DNA of 64,000 nucleotides from Gracilariopsis chorda (Eukaryota > Rhodophyta > Florideophyceae > Gracilariales > Gracilariaceae), in contig NBIV01000229.1 in assembly GCA_003194525.1 (NCBI GenBank), forward strand, positions 62,001-126,000, read 5' to 3'. The notes under the pieces are model-generated. The model was not told the DNA's origin, searched no databases, and saw only the letters and a list, made by a program, of their open reading frames with translations. The translations under genes and the position numbers were made by a program. Positions 11,661 through 24,561 of the stretch are shown here, piece after piece (within the stretch, counting starts at the first letter, position 1; each line of letters opens with the position of its first letter).

Positions 11661-14600
11661 TAATTCAGTTTTGTGGTCTCTTTCCCGGGCTTAGCCAGTA
11701 ATGTAGCTTAGCATCACACAGGAGCGCGAGGCTCCTGAGTAAACTTTCCCGTTTAGAACGGCGTATTCTCTTTCATTCCCGTCCTTGACGTAGTCCACAC
11801 AAAGGGGGTGTACTCCTTCTTTCCTACCTTCCCAGGCTTTGCGGCGTTTTTATCCCTCTTGGGCGTTGCAAAGCGTATCTGGACTTGTGGTACCCACGCT
11901 GCGGTGATATTGGACCACCTTCGAACAAGCGAGGTGTTCGATGGGTTCCATGGTGTCCCAGCTTGGGTCATATCGGTACCAACCGACGCGGTATCTTAGA
12001 ATAACTTCCTGATTCCAGGTGTGCCCGATGATTCGGTCAATCACAAACTTTTGTTTGTAGACTTGCCGGCCTTGCCGTGTTATGGTGACCTTGCCTGCCA
12101 GTGGTTGCCCGTTGGACGGGATACTTTCTCTCAGGGGAGCGTCCGGATGCAACGTGCCGGCTTTGCCCGGAGGATGCGGCGCAGAGTGGGGAATAGTATC
12201 CCTCAAGAGGTTGTCTTCTTGGAACGATTGCCGCGTACCGCGGTAATTGGGTCCTACCCCTAGTTTGCGGGGGTCCTCCGTCCCATGTTGACGGTAGTCT
12301 GGTAGAACCGCGAGTTTGCGGACATCTTGCCGCTTTGGTGGAGTTGTGGAGGTCATTCCCTGGTGGGGCTTCCCGCTTCGCGCAGTGATTGGTGCGTGGC
12401 GTATAATCTCCGTGCGTTCACGTGACTCCCACGGCATGTGGTTCTGAACCCCCTCCTTGCGTTTCGCCTACCTTGGCTTGGGCCTTACACTGTCCGGCTG
12501 AGCCGTGCACTGCTGTGTTGGCACGCGGTATTTGGCGGTTATTTTTGGTGCTCCGGTGTGTTGCCTCAAACTACCTAATGGGGCGTGTACAGATGGCACC
12601 GTGGACATCCTGTCTGGGGACGTTGCCGATAATTGAGGTGTGATGTCTTCCTCAAGAGGTGCATGATCCAGGACGACCGGTTTAACCCTGGCGAAGACGC
12701 CGGATTTTTCTCAGATGCTGGGTAAATTACAGCGATTGCGCGGAGACTTCGGTACTTCGATCTCTGAAGTTCGGACAATACTCCCGTTATGAACGGTTCT
12801 CAAGTCCGGGGCTGTAGAGCCAGGGTCTTGAGTTCCAAGAGGTGCAGTCCTGCTTTCCTCCCTCAGGAGGGTCTTTTCACTTTCCAGAGTTGCTGGTTTT
12901 CCAACTCGTGCGTTGCCCACTAGCAGCGGTGTGGATGGTGCTGAGGAATCCGTTTTGGTGGGAAATTCCATCGACGAGGGTTCTGCGACTACACCCTGGT
13001 GAGGGGTCTGCGAAACGATATCGCTATCCTGATTCAGGGAATTGCCCTGGTTTAGGGTTAGAGACTGCGATGTCGGTTCCTTCTCCAGTACCATACGGTG
13101 TAACTGCGTCGTTCGGGAACCCTACGTGGGGAATTGGGAGGCTTCATCGACCTTCCATGTTTCACAGTGAGGTTCAGTATTACCTTTCCATTTCTCATGG
13201 CTCAAATCCCGTTGCGACGGTAATAAATTTCCAGCGTGGCTATAGGTCTCCTCCCCTTCTTTAGAAGGAGCAAGGGAAGTAGCAGTAGGATGTCCCAGAG
13301 CGGGTATAAATGGGCGCCAAAGGGGCGGTATTGTTATGAGTAGAGAAAGGTGTCTTTGGACCTGAGAGATTCGGCCGAGCCAGGGGTTCCGACAAAGTCG
13401 GTAAGTCTGAGAGACCCCGAGTAGGGTGTGGTAGAGTAGCCGGTCTATTTAGTCCGGGGGTTCCCGGTGTTGCTGAGTCCGTATAGACGGGTTTCCCTGT
13501 TTCCAGGACGATTTCAGACGAGGGAGGAGGGGCAGGTACTATACCATTGCAGGAAATCCGCTTGTGTGCCTTGCCGATTTACACCACGACAGTGTCGGAG
13601 TTACCTGATACCACTTTAAACGGTCCATCTGCACAGGTGAAAGCTTTTGACGCGTCTCCCGTTTCGGGTTATAATATTCCTTATGTATAAAGACGTAGGT
13701 ATTAGCCCGTATGCGGGGAGCATTATCTCGTAGACGAACGTCGAAATCCCACTTGTACGAGGCTTGTGCGCGTTCCATAGACTTCCGCGCTTCGGGGACC
13801 AGTTTAGTTAGCCATTGCTTCCATTCCTGGCGGTAATGACCCACAGATGGGAAATTGGGCAAGGTGGCTTGGGACTAACGCCACAGGCGGGGGTGAAAGA
13901 GATAGAAGCAATTCGAACGGTGACACTCCGGTAGTCCGGTGAACTTGCGTATTGTATGCAAATGTTAAAGCATCTGTATACAAGTCCCAAGTCTTGGGGT
14001 GATCAGCAACGTAGGAATGGAGAGAGGCCAACAAAGTCCGATTGAACCGTTCCACTTGCCCATTACACTGGGGATGGTAGGTAGCCTTGAACAAGTTCTT
14101 CAAGTCCAGGATGCGACAAACATCTTGGAAGAACTTGGACGCGAACTGCCGTCCGTTATCGGAGAGCACCTCCACAAAAGGACCGTAGACAAATATGCAG
14201 TGTGTTACCAGAGCCTGGGCTACCGTGAAAGCGGTTATCCTCCGAAGATGGACAGTCCGAACAAGCTTTGAAAACCGATCGTTGATCACAAGTAAGAACT
14301 TGTTGCCTCTCTTTGTAGTGACGAGAGGTCCGAGAATATCGAATGCAATAAACTAGAGTGGCGTCCTAGCAGGTATTAACTTCATTTTCTTCGCGTTCCT
14401 GCGGAGCTTCACCCAGTTCGTCGAGCATTTGGTACAAAACTGCACAGTTGCGAAGCAATCAACCGCCATGGCGGGCCAGTAAAAAGCCCTTTGCAGGGTG
14501 ACGTAGAGCGTCCTCCCACCTACGTGGCCACTGAGCTTCGCATCGTGCGAGAGATGTAACACCTGCCACTGTAGGGAATGAGGTACCACAATCTTTGGGC

Positions 14601-15864
14601 CAGCTTCGACCACCCGAACGAGGTAGACTTTATCGTTCACCTCGAACGGGAGGTCTTCGCCACCGTTTAAACGGGCACGAATCCTCATACAGAAGGGGTC
14701 ACCGAATTGTTCTCGGATCAATTCCTCCGGTGAAACCGGTACAAAACTTCCCAGTAAGGGGTTCTCAGGGGTCTTCTCCAGTAAAATACTGGTTACGCAG
14801 TAAGAGTTGCATACGTTTTATACACTATTTCACCTTCCCCGTGCCACGGGGTGTACGTCCAAAAGAGGAATCTTCGAGCCGGTAGTACCAGTATGACAAT
14901 AATTTCCGATACAACGGGTTCGTTGGTTTTAATTCTCCGAGGCCAGGGTATCTTCTACCCTTGCTGCGGGTCCGAATAACACCTTGGGTGGCGGGTGGCC
15001 GCTTCGAGCGGGAAGAATGGCCTCGTTTCTCGTCCTCCGAATCGGAGGCCGAGGAACTAGAACCATTTGAACCGTTTCGGGATGAATCCGATGATGTCGT
15101 AGAATCAGAATCTGAGTGATGTCGTTTGTGTTTCCGCTTATAGCAGGGCTTCTTTCTTCCAGCATGTTGGTCCTGGTGTGACGCCGCTGGTGCCGGAATT
15201 TCTGGGGCCGGTTTATCCATGAGGATAAACTGCTCTAACGTCTCCAGGCGGGCATGAAATCGATCGAATCGAGATTCACGGCCTTCTATGAAGGTGGTGG
15301 GCTGCCCCAAACTATCTAACATAGAGTTGATATGAGAGCACAAGATAAGGAGATCCTCTGCGACCACCTTTGTAGGAGTGTCCATCACCACCTCACGGAG
15401 GGTTTGTAATTACCCAACAAGAGTGCCGTGGGCGGTCCACAAAGCGGGAAGATGACATTCCTGGGAATTCCCTTGGAGGGTGTTATCGGCCGTCAGACGG
15501 GGTTCAGGTGCGGCGGCGGCCACGGCCGGAGCCGGATGAGCACCATCCACGGCATTCTATAACAGAGTAGACGTGGAATTCCGGGGTTTCCGGGGTGGGT
15601 TTGAAGTCCTAGACGAGGCACCCCTAGCATGGCTGGGTTTAGCCCAAGTCTGGATCCGAGAAACGAACTGAACTTTGGGGATTATCTCCACCATTTTGGG
15701 AGCGACTGCGCGTAGTAGCAGGCTTCGCGGGAATGGGCTTCCTCGAAACGAGAGCCAACCGTTAGGACAGGAAAACTACGGAATTTCCGGAACACAAACA
15801 AAAGAAACAAATCCTCGAAAGAGGGAACCAAACCGAAAACAGATTCTAGGTCGGGAGACCACTT

Positions 15865-16660
15865 TCTAGTGCAATGCCCAGAACTGGGAGCGCACCGAAA
15901 GATGTTCTGGATCTTTCCTCGTTAGAGGTGCACCCAGTTGGGTGGAGCCCCCCCAGGAGTGGCAGAACTATGTCAGGTTGTAAGGCCGAGGCTACACGTT
16001 GCGACTTGCGCAGTGAGGTGGATACAAGAATCAGGTATCCGCAGGAGAGGTTTGCGTGGGGGTGATCGTCCTCTAGAGATGTGAAGTCTCTACGTTAGTG
16101 GCACGCGCGAACACGAGCCGTGGATAGCGGAAAAGCCACCCTGTAGAGGGAAAAATAAGGGGGAGCTGAGTCACGAGTGTCATGACGAAGACTAACGGCA
16201 GTGCCAGCACATAAACCTTATACAATGCAAACATCAAGAAAGTTGGAATAACAATCCGAATACTCAGATCTTAAATGGGCAAGGGAGTTAGACTTTCCGC
16301 ATGCTACGGTGCTTTCCTTCAAGGAAGAGTAGAGAACACACGAAGGCAGTGAGGTCTAGAGCCAATTTCCCAGGTAGGGGTCCCTTGTTGGGGAAGGTTT
16401 ACTGGTGCGACGGCGACTCTCCGGCGCACTAATTACTAACCATCCCTGAAATTGGTGTAAAAATAATAAATAGAGTTAACTAAATTACTCCCCTTTGGTG
16501 GTTCATGCCCACTACTGCGGCCAACCGCGAATTGACTCTTCCGTGTCCCACGTGTCCAATCCACTAATATTGGTCGTAGTTCATGCAATGAATACATTAC
16601 CGAAACATTCGGGAAATCAATCAAGTACCAAAAAGCCCTCCCTGAGGGCATCGCACTTTA
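15865..16660 (-). repeat. 5' LTR of old family A element
   Basis: It pairs with 8986-9781. Just outside its inner end, on the minus strand, is the 13-base primer site TGGTCTCCCGACC, identical to that of the 27092-38646 element. Confidence 0.85.
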
Positions 16661-19600
16661 TGTCAACCCAGACATTCTTCTTGCCCGGGACATGCTCTAT
16701 GATGTAGCGAAATGCGCTCAGTTCTAGAGCCCAATGCATAATTTTGTTCCTGGTGTGGCAAGCGATATCTGTCTTCTGCACATATGGATCATAGATGTAC
16801 ACGAGGTTGGCGTGGTCGGTGTAAATCGACGTTTCCTTTCCAGTTGTAAGGTAGTCCATCCTGCATATTGCGTCTAAAATGGCGTAGCCTTTCTTTTTCG
16901 GGACGCTCCATCTTACCGATGAACACTTGAAGGCGCCAGAAAGAAATCACATCCGGTCGTGAGTTTGATCATCCACTGGCTTGTGTTCTTCCATCTTGGG
17001 CGACTTTGCCAAGATGTCTGACCAATGCCCGTCTGAAGCGTCTGAAAAGAGGCACGTTCTGTATCCTTTTTTTTGGAAGTGAGAGCTTGGGGGAAGCTGC
17101 AAGATGAGCCACTACATTGTTGAACGCCTCCATGTGTGCACTCTCCCAGGAATTGCTTCTGCAGATTTCCCTTACCGCTTTCTTCGTTCCTTTGCCAGCC
17201 TTCTTATACTTTTCTTCAAGTAGATCGTGCAGAGGTTGCACTGTATTCCAGTAGTTGGGGATAGAGGTCCTCATCCAATTGGTGACACACACCAGCTGTT
17301 GCAGCTCACCTCCCATCTGTGGTATTCGCATATTCAAAACAGCTTCGATGTTGCGGGTGTCGAATTGCACTCCTTCGTGCGATATGATGCTCCCGCAGAA
17401 CTTCACTTCCTTGCAAAAGAAACAGGAATTTACGTGGTTGACATTGAAACCAATACCTTCGCAGATGGTTACAAATGCTTGAATATCTGCAAGCATGAGT
17501 TTCTCAGTCTTGGGGTACATGTGAAAGTCGTCGAGCCATTGTAGCATGCGCTTCACCTTTTCCGCAAAATGTTTGCTCGTGAACGACTGAAAATGGTTCC
17601 CGGAGTCCATTCCTTCTTGCATTGTTCTTATTGGTGAGTACACTCCGTCCGGGGTCTGAAAGGACATGATTTTCTGCGAGGCACGGTCGACGGGTATTTG
17701 CCAGTAGCTGTGGGTAAAAAGTATGTTGGCGAAGCCGTTGCTTCCGATGCAGTTCTGCATCAAAGATTCCAAATGCGGCATGGCTGACTGGAGCAGAAGG
17801 GTACGTGCATTAGTTCCGTGGAGGTCCACTGTGAATCGGAGCCTATCCGATCCGGATTTAGGTACGGCCAGTGCTGGGCTGGCTCAGCGTGTGTCAGGGT
17901 TTTTGTACACGGCGCCTATCTTTTCCGGCTGCTGCATCGTGTGTCGGATAAAAGTTCTTTGATTGCCTGCGTATCGACACTGGGCATATCGGAAAGGCTT
18001 TATGTTGTGTCCAAGCTTTACTGACAGTGGTCCCACGTTTTCTGGATGGTGCAAGCCGAGGTTGATCCCGAAACAGTCTCTGTGTTTTTCTAACAGATTT
18101 CTGAGAGTCTGTGTCCATTGTCGGGACATCCCGTTGCTTGCCGCTTCTTGAACTGCCTTTCCGCTTTCTTGCAGAATGGCCTGTTTTGAGTCGGTACCAA
18201 AACCAGCATGCAGGCACTCTGGGAGCTCTCCTGGGTCGTCGTTGGCTTCTTGATAACTCAGGCCTCTGAAATATGTTGCGGAGATCCGCGCGGTTTCCGT
18301 CGTGAGTTCCTTTTCCGACATGCCGTCGATTGATGAGTCTACCTTCTGCAAGTGTTTTCCGAGGTCGAATCCAATTGCCTTAAGCAGTGGTCTTCCTAAC
18401 AATACCTCGGTCATGTCTTCGTCTGCGATAAGGAACTCTACGTCTCTTATGCGTATAGGGAGTTCTGTGTTTGGCAGAATGATTTTGAGGCAGAGCCGGG
18501 TCTTACCAGTAGCCGTGGAGGTTCCGTTCTCGTTATTCCCCTTTACTGCGGGCACCAGCACCATCTGTTTCTCGAAGCGTTGGTACGGGGTGTCGGGATG
18601 CTTATCCCGGATGGTGGCGAACACGGTAGACGATATAGTCGAGAAGTCTGCTCCTGAGTCACCCAGGCCAACCTCTTGAACGTTGTTGAACAGTATGGAA
18701 TACCGTCCCTCTTCTTCGTTCGGGATGGTATGTGACACCAAGCGGACGGATGTAATCTTTGCGTTCTTTGCACGCTGCTTTTGTTTCCAAATAGTTCCTA
18801 CAGTAGCTCTCGCCTCTTCTCTTTTGATTTATATTAGCATTTGCTAATCGGATGAATCTCGTCGCATTCATCTTTGTTAAGACACGGCTTCTTCCATTCC
18901 CCTGAGTTCTCCTTTTTCCTTTTGACGTTTGGGTCCATTTTCTTTCCAAGACGTGCGTGGATAGAGCGGCTTGTATTTGGACTTTCACGGGAGGCGCCTG
19001 GATACGGTTATTGTACGAGTTCTTATGGTGGCCGCTGTTCTGTTTTCGTTCGAATTTGGTGGTTGCCTACTGAACGGCGTGCAACTGATCGGCAAGAGTA
19101 GATAAAGGGTTGGCGAAGAGAGTCAGGTTGCTCTTCTCTTCTGCTGTCTGCATTCCCATCTGGGTTTTTAAGCGCTGTTTTGAGTTCCGGAGGTTCGACT
19201 TTGTTCATCATTTTGGTCACAAGTCACTTGCAGCGGTCAGCCTCAGTGATTACTTCGGGTGCGTTGTGTTCGTCGAGTGCAGTTATAATGTCCAGAACAA
19301 ACCGCTCTGCGTTCCCAGCTGGATCCTTCGGGAGGATAGTGTATTTTTCTTTCTAGAAAGTCTCTTCAACGCCTCTGGAGCTATGCACCAAGCGAGATTC
19401 GAACCATTTTTTACCATTTCCTCTGTTTTCCCCTCTGTTTTGGAAGCGCCTTCAATCTTTCCTAAAATACACAGGGTATGGAGAAGTTTAGGTTTGATGC
19501 GCTGACGTCTCGAGGCGGCTCGTCCTACATGTGCAGAGTAGTTTGTTTCAAAACGAATGAATTTCGGTTGTATTGCTTTTTCCAAAGACGGCGGCGTAAT

Positions 19601-19673
19601 TGTGGTCACCAATCCGTACGTTGACATGCTCACTTTGTAACGTCTCGGTACGATTTGACTTCTCAAAGCCCTT

Positions 19674-19969
19674 TTTTATTCGGGTACGCTAGGCAAGTGA
19701 GTGTCGACCATGTTGCGGTCTGACAGGGAAAATGAACAGGCGCAAAAGACCTCAGAAGTCCTACTGAGGCTGCCTCCTCCCTTCAGAGTTCTGCCTCTGG
19801 AGGTTGGATTCTTATTCTCTACTGCACACCTTCCTGATGGAAGCTAACTACGGCTTTTTGCGTGTGGGTTGCGCTGTCGCCCACGCAATTTGGATCGCTC
19901 TACTTCGGGTCCTGTTCTTCTTTCCGAAACGCCTGGTTCCTATTTGGCCATTTGTTCGAAGCGTTAGCA
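19674..19969 (-). repeat. 5' LTR of old family B element
   Basis: It pairs with 7059-7354 and is followed directly by the ATGCT target duplication. Confidence 0.85.
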
Positions 19970-19974
19970 ATGCT

Positions 19975-22368
19975 TGGGAAGGCGTTGAGCACAGAACAGC
20001 GCTGAATTTCGTCAAATGCAGTGACAGAAGTACTGCTATAGGCTGCATATAAGATTATTGTTCAACTTTGCCATGCGAAGATCTATATGTGGTTTCGGTT
20101 CAGGTTGAGGACAGAGTATGCACTCTGATCATCTGGTAGCAAGTCATAACCAGCTACGAAAAGCATAATGAAGCACTTCATGCCGCTCCTGGAAAGGGAG
20201 AGTGGGTTTTAAATTACAGCTCACAAAGAGAGAGCAGCAATTGTGTTCCGTTTGGGAACTTAGTGATCACGAATCTGGAAAGAAAGTTCGGAACGTTCGC
20301 CGAGGAGGACAGAGAAGCCGCTCTACGACGATCGCCGCCTCCAAGTTTCAATAAATAAACTTCTGCTTGTTTTTGATAATCTATAGAAAAGACCGCGTGC
20401 TTGTTTTAAGAGGAAAAGAGAAAAGAACAATGACGACTACGAATAAACAACTAATTACTACCGCGATTCAATTAGTTGGGTTGGCGAATACCCCGGGCTC
20501 TACCATGGCTCCACGGCCCTAAACTAACGCGATGTGGTGTAAGGCCGACTTGCAAAGTACTCCGAGTTATAAATCACTCTGAATTATAAATCACTCTGGA
20601 TTAACAGAGGAAGGAAACTGCTGCACCGTTGATTACTCCGGGCGATGCGATAGTTGTATTGAAATAGCCTGGTGTGGAAACACGTCATATGTCGAGTACT
20701 TTGGATCTACACTGGAGTATTCTGTACTAAAGAGTGATGCATAGGTTGGCACGCCGAAGTGGGGTTCCACGACATCTCCTGACATAAACTAGCTACACAG
20801 AAACACCCAACAGCAAAGGTTATACATTTGGCCTCTTTGCAGAAAAACTGTAGACATATGCATTAAGCCAAAGCAATCAAGAGCGGACAATCACCTCACA
20901 CTGAGAGAACTGATATCCAAAGAAGTGGATTAATTCATTTGTTCAGAGAGAACACATACGAAAAAAGAAAAGAGGAATTTGTGACAAAGGCTCACGTAGT
21001 TCATTTTCAACTAAACGGGAGGTAACCCTTTAGAATTACCTAAAGATTGAATAAGAGAAACAATTGCACAAAGAACGAAATAGAAGAAATCATCAATTAT
21101 CTTCAACAAGCAGTACTAGCAACCTCCAAAGTTCTCTCAAAACCTAGCGACCACACAACATAGCAGTAGTTTAAACAGTCACGGAATGATTTTGGGAAAA
21201 CAATGCTCTTTGTCGTCTATATTTAGAACTAATCACACTGAAGCTAAAAGCGGTCTTGTTCTGCTACTCAATGATAACCTTAGAACCGTGTTAAATGTAG
21301 TCGATAATCTTTAGGTAGTGCTTGATCTGCGGTTTGTGTAGACGACTGGTTGTAGGGCTACGTACAGAATGATTGATCGGTAAAAGGACAGCTGCACTCC
21401 TCAGAGAGCTTGCTACCTTTCTAGTGAATTACCTTCTGTATTAAGCTCATAGAACATTCGTTGATGTTCTTGTTTTCGTCAGCCGAACGAATTTGCGTCT
21501 GTCTTCTGCCACCCTCACTGCTCTTTCAGCAAGAGCATGTTGAGTGTGTCTATGAAAAGTTCTTTCTTCAAACGAGCTTATAGAGACCAAAAAGGGAGAA
21601 GTAATCTCGTTAGAGCGAGTAAGGATCTCGAAACAGAAAGCTTTAGTACGACTATAGATCGTTACGTATCAAAGAAAGTATGAAAAGTGAATGACCTGTG
21701 CAAAGGTGCACAAGAGCACCGGACTAGCTCAATCGTTTTCAAAGAGAGCTAATGATAAAAAACCCTTATACAATGGATCAAAACCAAAGAAGGTATCCTA
21801 GCTTGTCAATACATCAATCGTCTTGTGTCAAGAAGTCTTTCCTCCATTTCCAGAACCCTCAGCATTCAGAACGAGTAAGATCTACCAAGCTGCAGCCTAT
21901 TTTTGCTTCTACCATGCTTAATTAAAAGCTTGCAGAATCTTATGTTTTGCTACATGTATTTAAAGGCATTCATCAGGTTGCTCCAATTGCATTTACTGCA
22001 ATCCGAATACTCTGCCTTCGCATAGTCAACTACAACTACAGAGGTCTAATTCGAGGATCCAAAAAATATAGCGTGATAGATCATCATGGAAAAAACACTC
22101 CTTGAATCAGGATAGTTTGTACAACAGTACAGTCTATCTTTTCCAAAGACTTCAGAGAAGAATTTCTCTCTAGGACAATTTTGTGTGGCGGGTTTTCAGC
22201 CAAAGTGGTAGAGCACGCTCACTGTAAAAAGCGGTAAGCGGGCACAGACCGACAAAGTGACCGGTGGGGAACAGCGATTTCGACGCGAAGAATGGACGGC
22301 CATGTCGGACTATCCGCAGAAAATGTGTTTTAATAAAAAATATGCAGAAACATGACATCCCTTATGAC
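19975..22368. other. AT-rich stretch, no gene seen
   Basis: There is no coding-like frame over 2.4 kb. It holds a 17-base tandem pair (20564-20580 and 20581-20597, one difference). It also holds a weak tRNA-like patch near 22183-22255 with a GTGGTAGAGC A-box-like block and a CTGTAAA loop, but no good B box. Confidence 0.5.
20564..20597. repeat. 17-base tandem duplication
   Basis: Two adjacent units of GARTTATAAATCACTCT differ at one base. Confidence 0.85.
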
Positions 22369-22746
22369 CTAGTGTCTATCTGACCAGCGACCTCATATGA
22401 GGTCAATATTAATTACTCTAGAACTTTATCAAAACCTTAAAACTTTTTCAAAAACTTTTTCACTTTGATCTTCTCATCATGTCTTCTACGCCGGCAGCGC
22501 TTAACCATGTCCACAACACATCACCAACAGTTATAGCTGTCACATCAAGCACTATCGTCAAAAACATTCGTACACGATGGACCCATCCACAGATCTTTTA
22601 GTTCAAAGACCACCTGATTAGCCATGTTTCAAGTTCAAAATTTGAAATGTGGGGCCATGCGGATCAGATTTCAATTTTTTTTATTATTTTGCGTGCCGGT
22701 GCTCTGACCTCATATGAGGTCAGCGCACTGGTCCGATAGACACTAG
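22369..22746. mobile_element. MITE with palindrome-containing terminal inverted repeats
   Basis: The ends are inverted repeats of about 37-42 bases: CTAGTGTCTATC on the left and GATAGACACTAG on the right. Each repeat contains the palindrome TGACCTCATATGAGGTCA (first base changed on the left), at about 22388-22405 and 22705-22722. The outermost CTAG means the target duplication is either TA or CTAG. The length of 378 bases and an AT-rich interior fit a non-autonomous DNA transposon. The interior keeps a short open frame (22479-22601, 40 codons), perhaps the start of a lost transposase gene. Confidence 0.85.
22479..22601 (+). pseudogene. 40-codon frame inside the MITE
   Basis: It opens with MSSTPAALNHVH and ends RTRWTHPQIF before a stop. 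The basic, tryptophan-bearing end recalls the start of a DNA-binding domain, which suggests an internally deleted transposon, but no family can be named from 40 residues. Confidence 0.3.
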
Positions 22747-22776
22747 AAATGCCTCAAGGATGATCCGGACTTGAGA

Positions 22777-22892
22777 CGCTTATGGTGCCATCGCTATAGT
22801 TTTATTGGTAACAAACTTTTGATATGCTAAAATGTGGCGAATTGTTGGCTGTAGGTCTGTGTAACATTTCTTTGCTTGGTAAACTGCTGTGG
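22777..22892. repeat. Dispersed repeat, copy 1
   Basis: It is similar to 24752-24870 in the same orientation. The best block is TGTTGGCTGTA, then GTCTGTGTAACATT, then GGCTGTGG or CTGCTGTGG. It may be a fragment of an unrecognised decayed element lying on both sides of the solo LTR at 23735. Confidence 0.6.
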
Positions 22893-23734
22893 AGTTTGGG
22901 CGCCATCACAAAATAAAAAAGCAAGGGGGTCAAGCTTAGCAATAAAGTAGGCTAAAAAGGGGGTCCTCGTAGCTGAAAGCCCCGTAGAGATAGAAATGAT
23001 AAACTGAGAGAACGAACAAACGAAAATGCAGGGACCATAAAAACTCAACCAGCTAAAAAAAAGAAAACAAGAAGTACAGCATAAGTCTTAAGCCCAACCC
23101 TTTTCAAAGTCCATTAAAAGGTGCATCACCAAAGACTTATGTCACTGGGTACTAAAAGTCAAAGTCTTGGCTTCCGGTCAAACATTTTGAAAGTTTAGTA
23201 ACTTCCGCAGCCTGAATAATTCTGCCCCAACGAAAAGCAGGCGCCTACAATCATTACATACCTACAACAGATAATTTACTAACATACTAACAGCGGCATA
23301 TGCTTTCATTCGGTACTGAATCTGCTTTTTTCAGGAAAGCTGGCGCGGCACGTGGAATTTTAAGATCTTCCCTTCTAGCGCTAGTATCTGGATTTAAGCA
23401 GATCTGTTGACCAACAGCGTTGTCCAAGAAAGGCTGCAAAGCTCTTGTATGACTCACAAATGACAGAAGCATCTTTGGTACGCACTATTGGTCAGGTGTC
23501 TACGCTTCGACCGCTTTAACCGTCTTAGTGGCAGCAAATGTCTACTTCATGTATTCAAATAGCAACAAATGCCTCACAAGAGGACTAAGAGGGTTGAATG
23601 TTTTACAAAAAGAATTAAAAAGGGTAAAGGATGAGGTTGGTATACATACTGTAGTTTTCTGTCCTTTCAAAGCCGGATTTTGGGCATCATTTTGTTCTTT
23701 TATAGCGTCTTAAAGCACGAGAAACAACGCAAAA
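22893..23734. other. No gene seen
   Basis: AT-rich sequence with only short frames of 60-73 codons and no signal or motif. Confidence 0.5.
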
Positions 23735-24561
23735 TGTAGTGCAACGCCCTCAGGGAGGGATTCTTGGTACTTGAACGCTTTCCCGATATTATCGGTTGTG
23801 TAGTGTGTATATGAATTACGCCCCACTATGGTGGATATGGACACGTGGGACACGGTTTTGGGTCAGTTGGCGGTTGGCCACAGTAGTGGATGTTGCTACG
23901 AAATGTGGAGTATTTTAGTTACTATTATTTATTATTTTCACACCCATTTCTGGGAAGCTAGTACTTAGTGCGACGGCGCACTGCCGTAGCACCAGTAAAC
24001 CTTCCCCAACAAGGGACCCCAACCTGGGGAATTGGCTCTAGTTGTTGCCGCTTGCGCGCGTACTCTACTCCTCCTTGGAGGGAAACGCCGTAAACCACGG
24101 GACATCTAACCCCCTTGCACATCTAAAGAAGCCCATCGTTGGGAGTATAATTGTTCCAATCATATTGGTGTTTCGCCCTGTATAGGGAGTCCTGTCCACT
24201 GGCATTGCCGTATCTGCTCGTCGCTCTCGCGACTCACATCGTCCTCTCTTCCTCCTCTTCGCCCTTCCTTTTCCCCCTTTTTAGGGTAGCACCTCCCGCT
24301 ATCCGCGGCCCTCGTGTGCGCATCCGCTTACACACCCCCACTTACGTGGAAACATACCTCTACTGAGGATCACACCCCGCTCACGCGGATACCGATTCTT
24401 CGCCTTCACCTCCCTGCGCGAGTCGCGACAGGTGTCCCTGGTCTTACAAACCGGCTTCGCCGTGACACCTCCGGGAGGGCTCTACCCAACTGGGTTCACC
24501 TCGTGAGAGGAAGATCCCGAACTTCTTTCGGTGTTTTTCCCCTTTGGGGCATTGCACCACA
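23735..24561 (+). mobile_element. Solo LTR of family A, plus orientation
   Basis: An 827-base LTR whose reverse complement matches both LTRs of the 27092-38646 element along its full length. It starts TGTAGTGCAA and ends TTGCACCACA. A perfect 5-bp target duplication, CAAAA, lies at 23730-23734 and 24562-24566, so it is a complete insertion reduced by LTR-LTR recombination. It is oriented opposite to the full-length element. Confidence 0.93.

Larger units (their letters stand above)
8986..16660 (-). mobile_element. Old family A ambisense gypsy element, broken and shortened, nested in family B
   Basis: The LTRs at 8986-9781 and 15865-16660 (796 bases each) match those of the 27092-38646 element along their length but differ from each other by roughly a tenth. 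The remaining parts are recognisable: a plus-strand relic of the antisense gene (about 9.98-11.66 kb), a chromodomain (about 11.85-12.1 kb, minus), integrase (about 13.5-14.7 kb, minus) and N-terminal gag (about 14.8-15.4 kb, minus). The element is about 7.7 kb against 11.6 kb for the longer copy. It is internally shortened and broken in many places. The target duplication has decayed, but the flanking halves of the family B frame line up with the intact family B element. The primer site next to the right LTR is the same as in the younger copy. Confidence 0.88.
7059..19969 (-). mobile_element. Old family B chromodomain gypsy-type LTR element, broken, with a second element inside
   Basis: The LTRs (7059-7354 and 19674-19969, 296 bases each) are flanked by a perfect ATGCT target duplication at 7054-7058 and 19970-19974. 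Read on the minus strand, parts appear in the usual order: gag (about 18.8-19.64 kb), protease (near 18.6 kb, with a DSGAD motif), reverse transcriptase with QWLDD and RNase H (about 16.7-17.9 kb), integrase (about 7.7-8.9 kb) and a C-terminal chromodomain (about 7.4-7.6 kb). It resembles the young element at 48262-54245 throughout, but the LTRs are unrelated in length. The two LTRs differ by roughly a tenth, so it is old. It carries many breaks. A family A element (8986-16660) lies in the RNase H/integrase part, so this host element is older than that one. Confidence 0.9.

Noticed and set aside
10000-12437. Several frames on both strands in the old family A element (for example 10586-11089 and 11850-12437) as independent genes
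   Set aside because: They are fragments or shadows of the antisense gene relic and of the chromodomain part of the fossil element.
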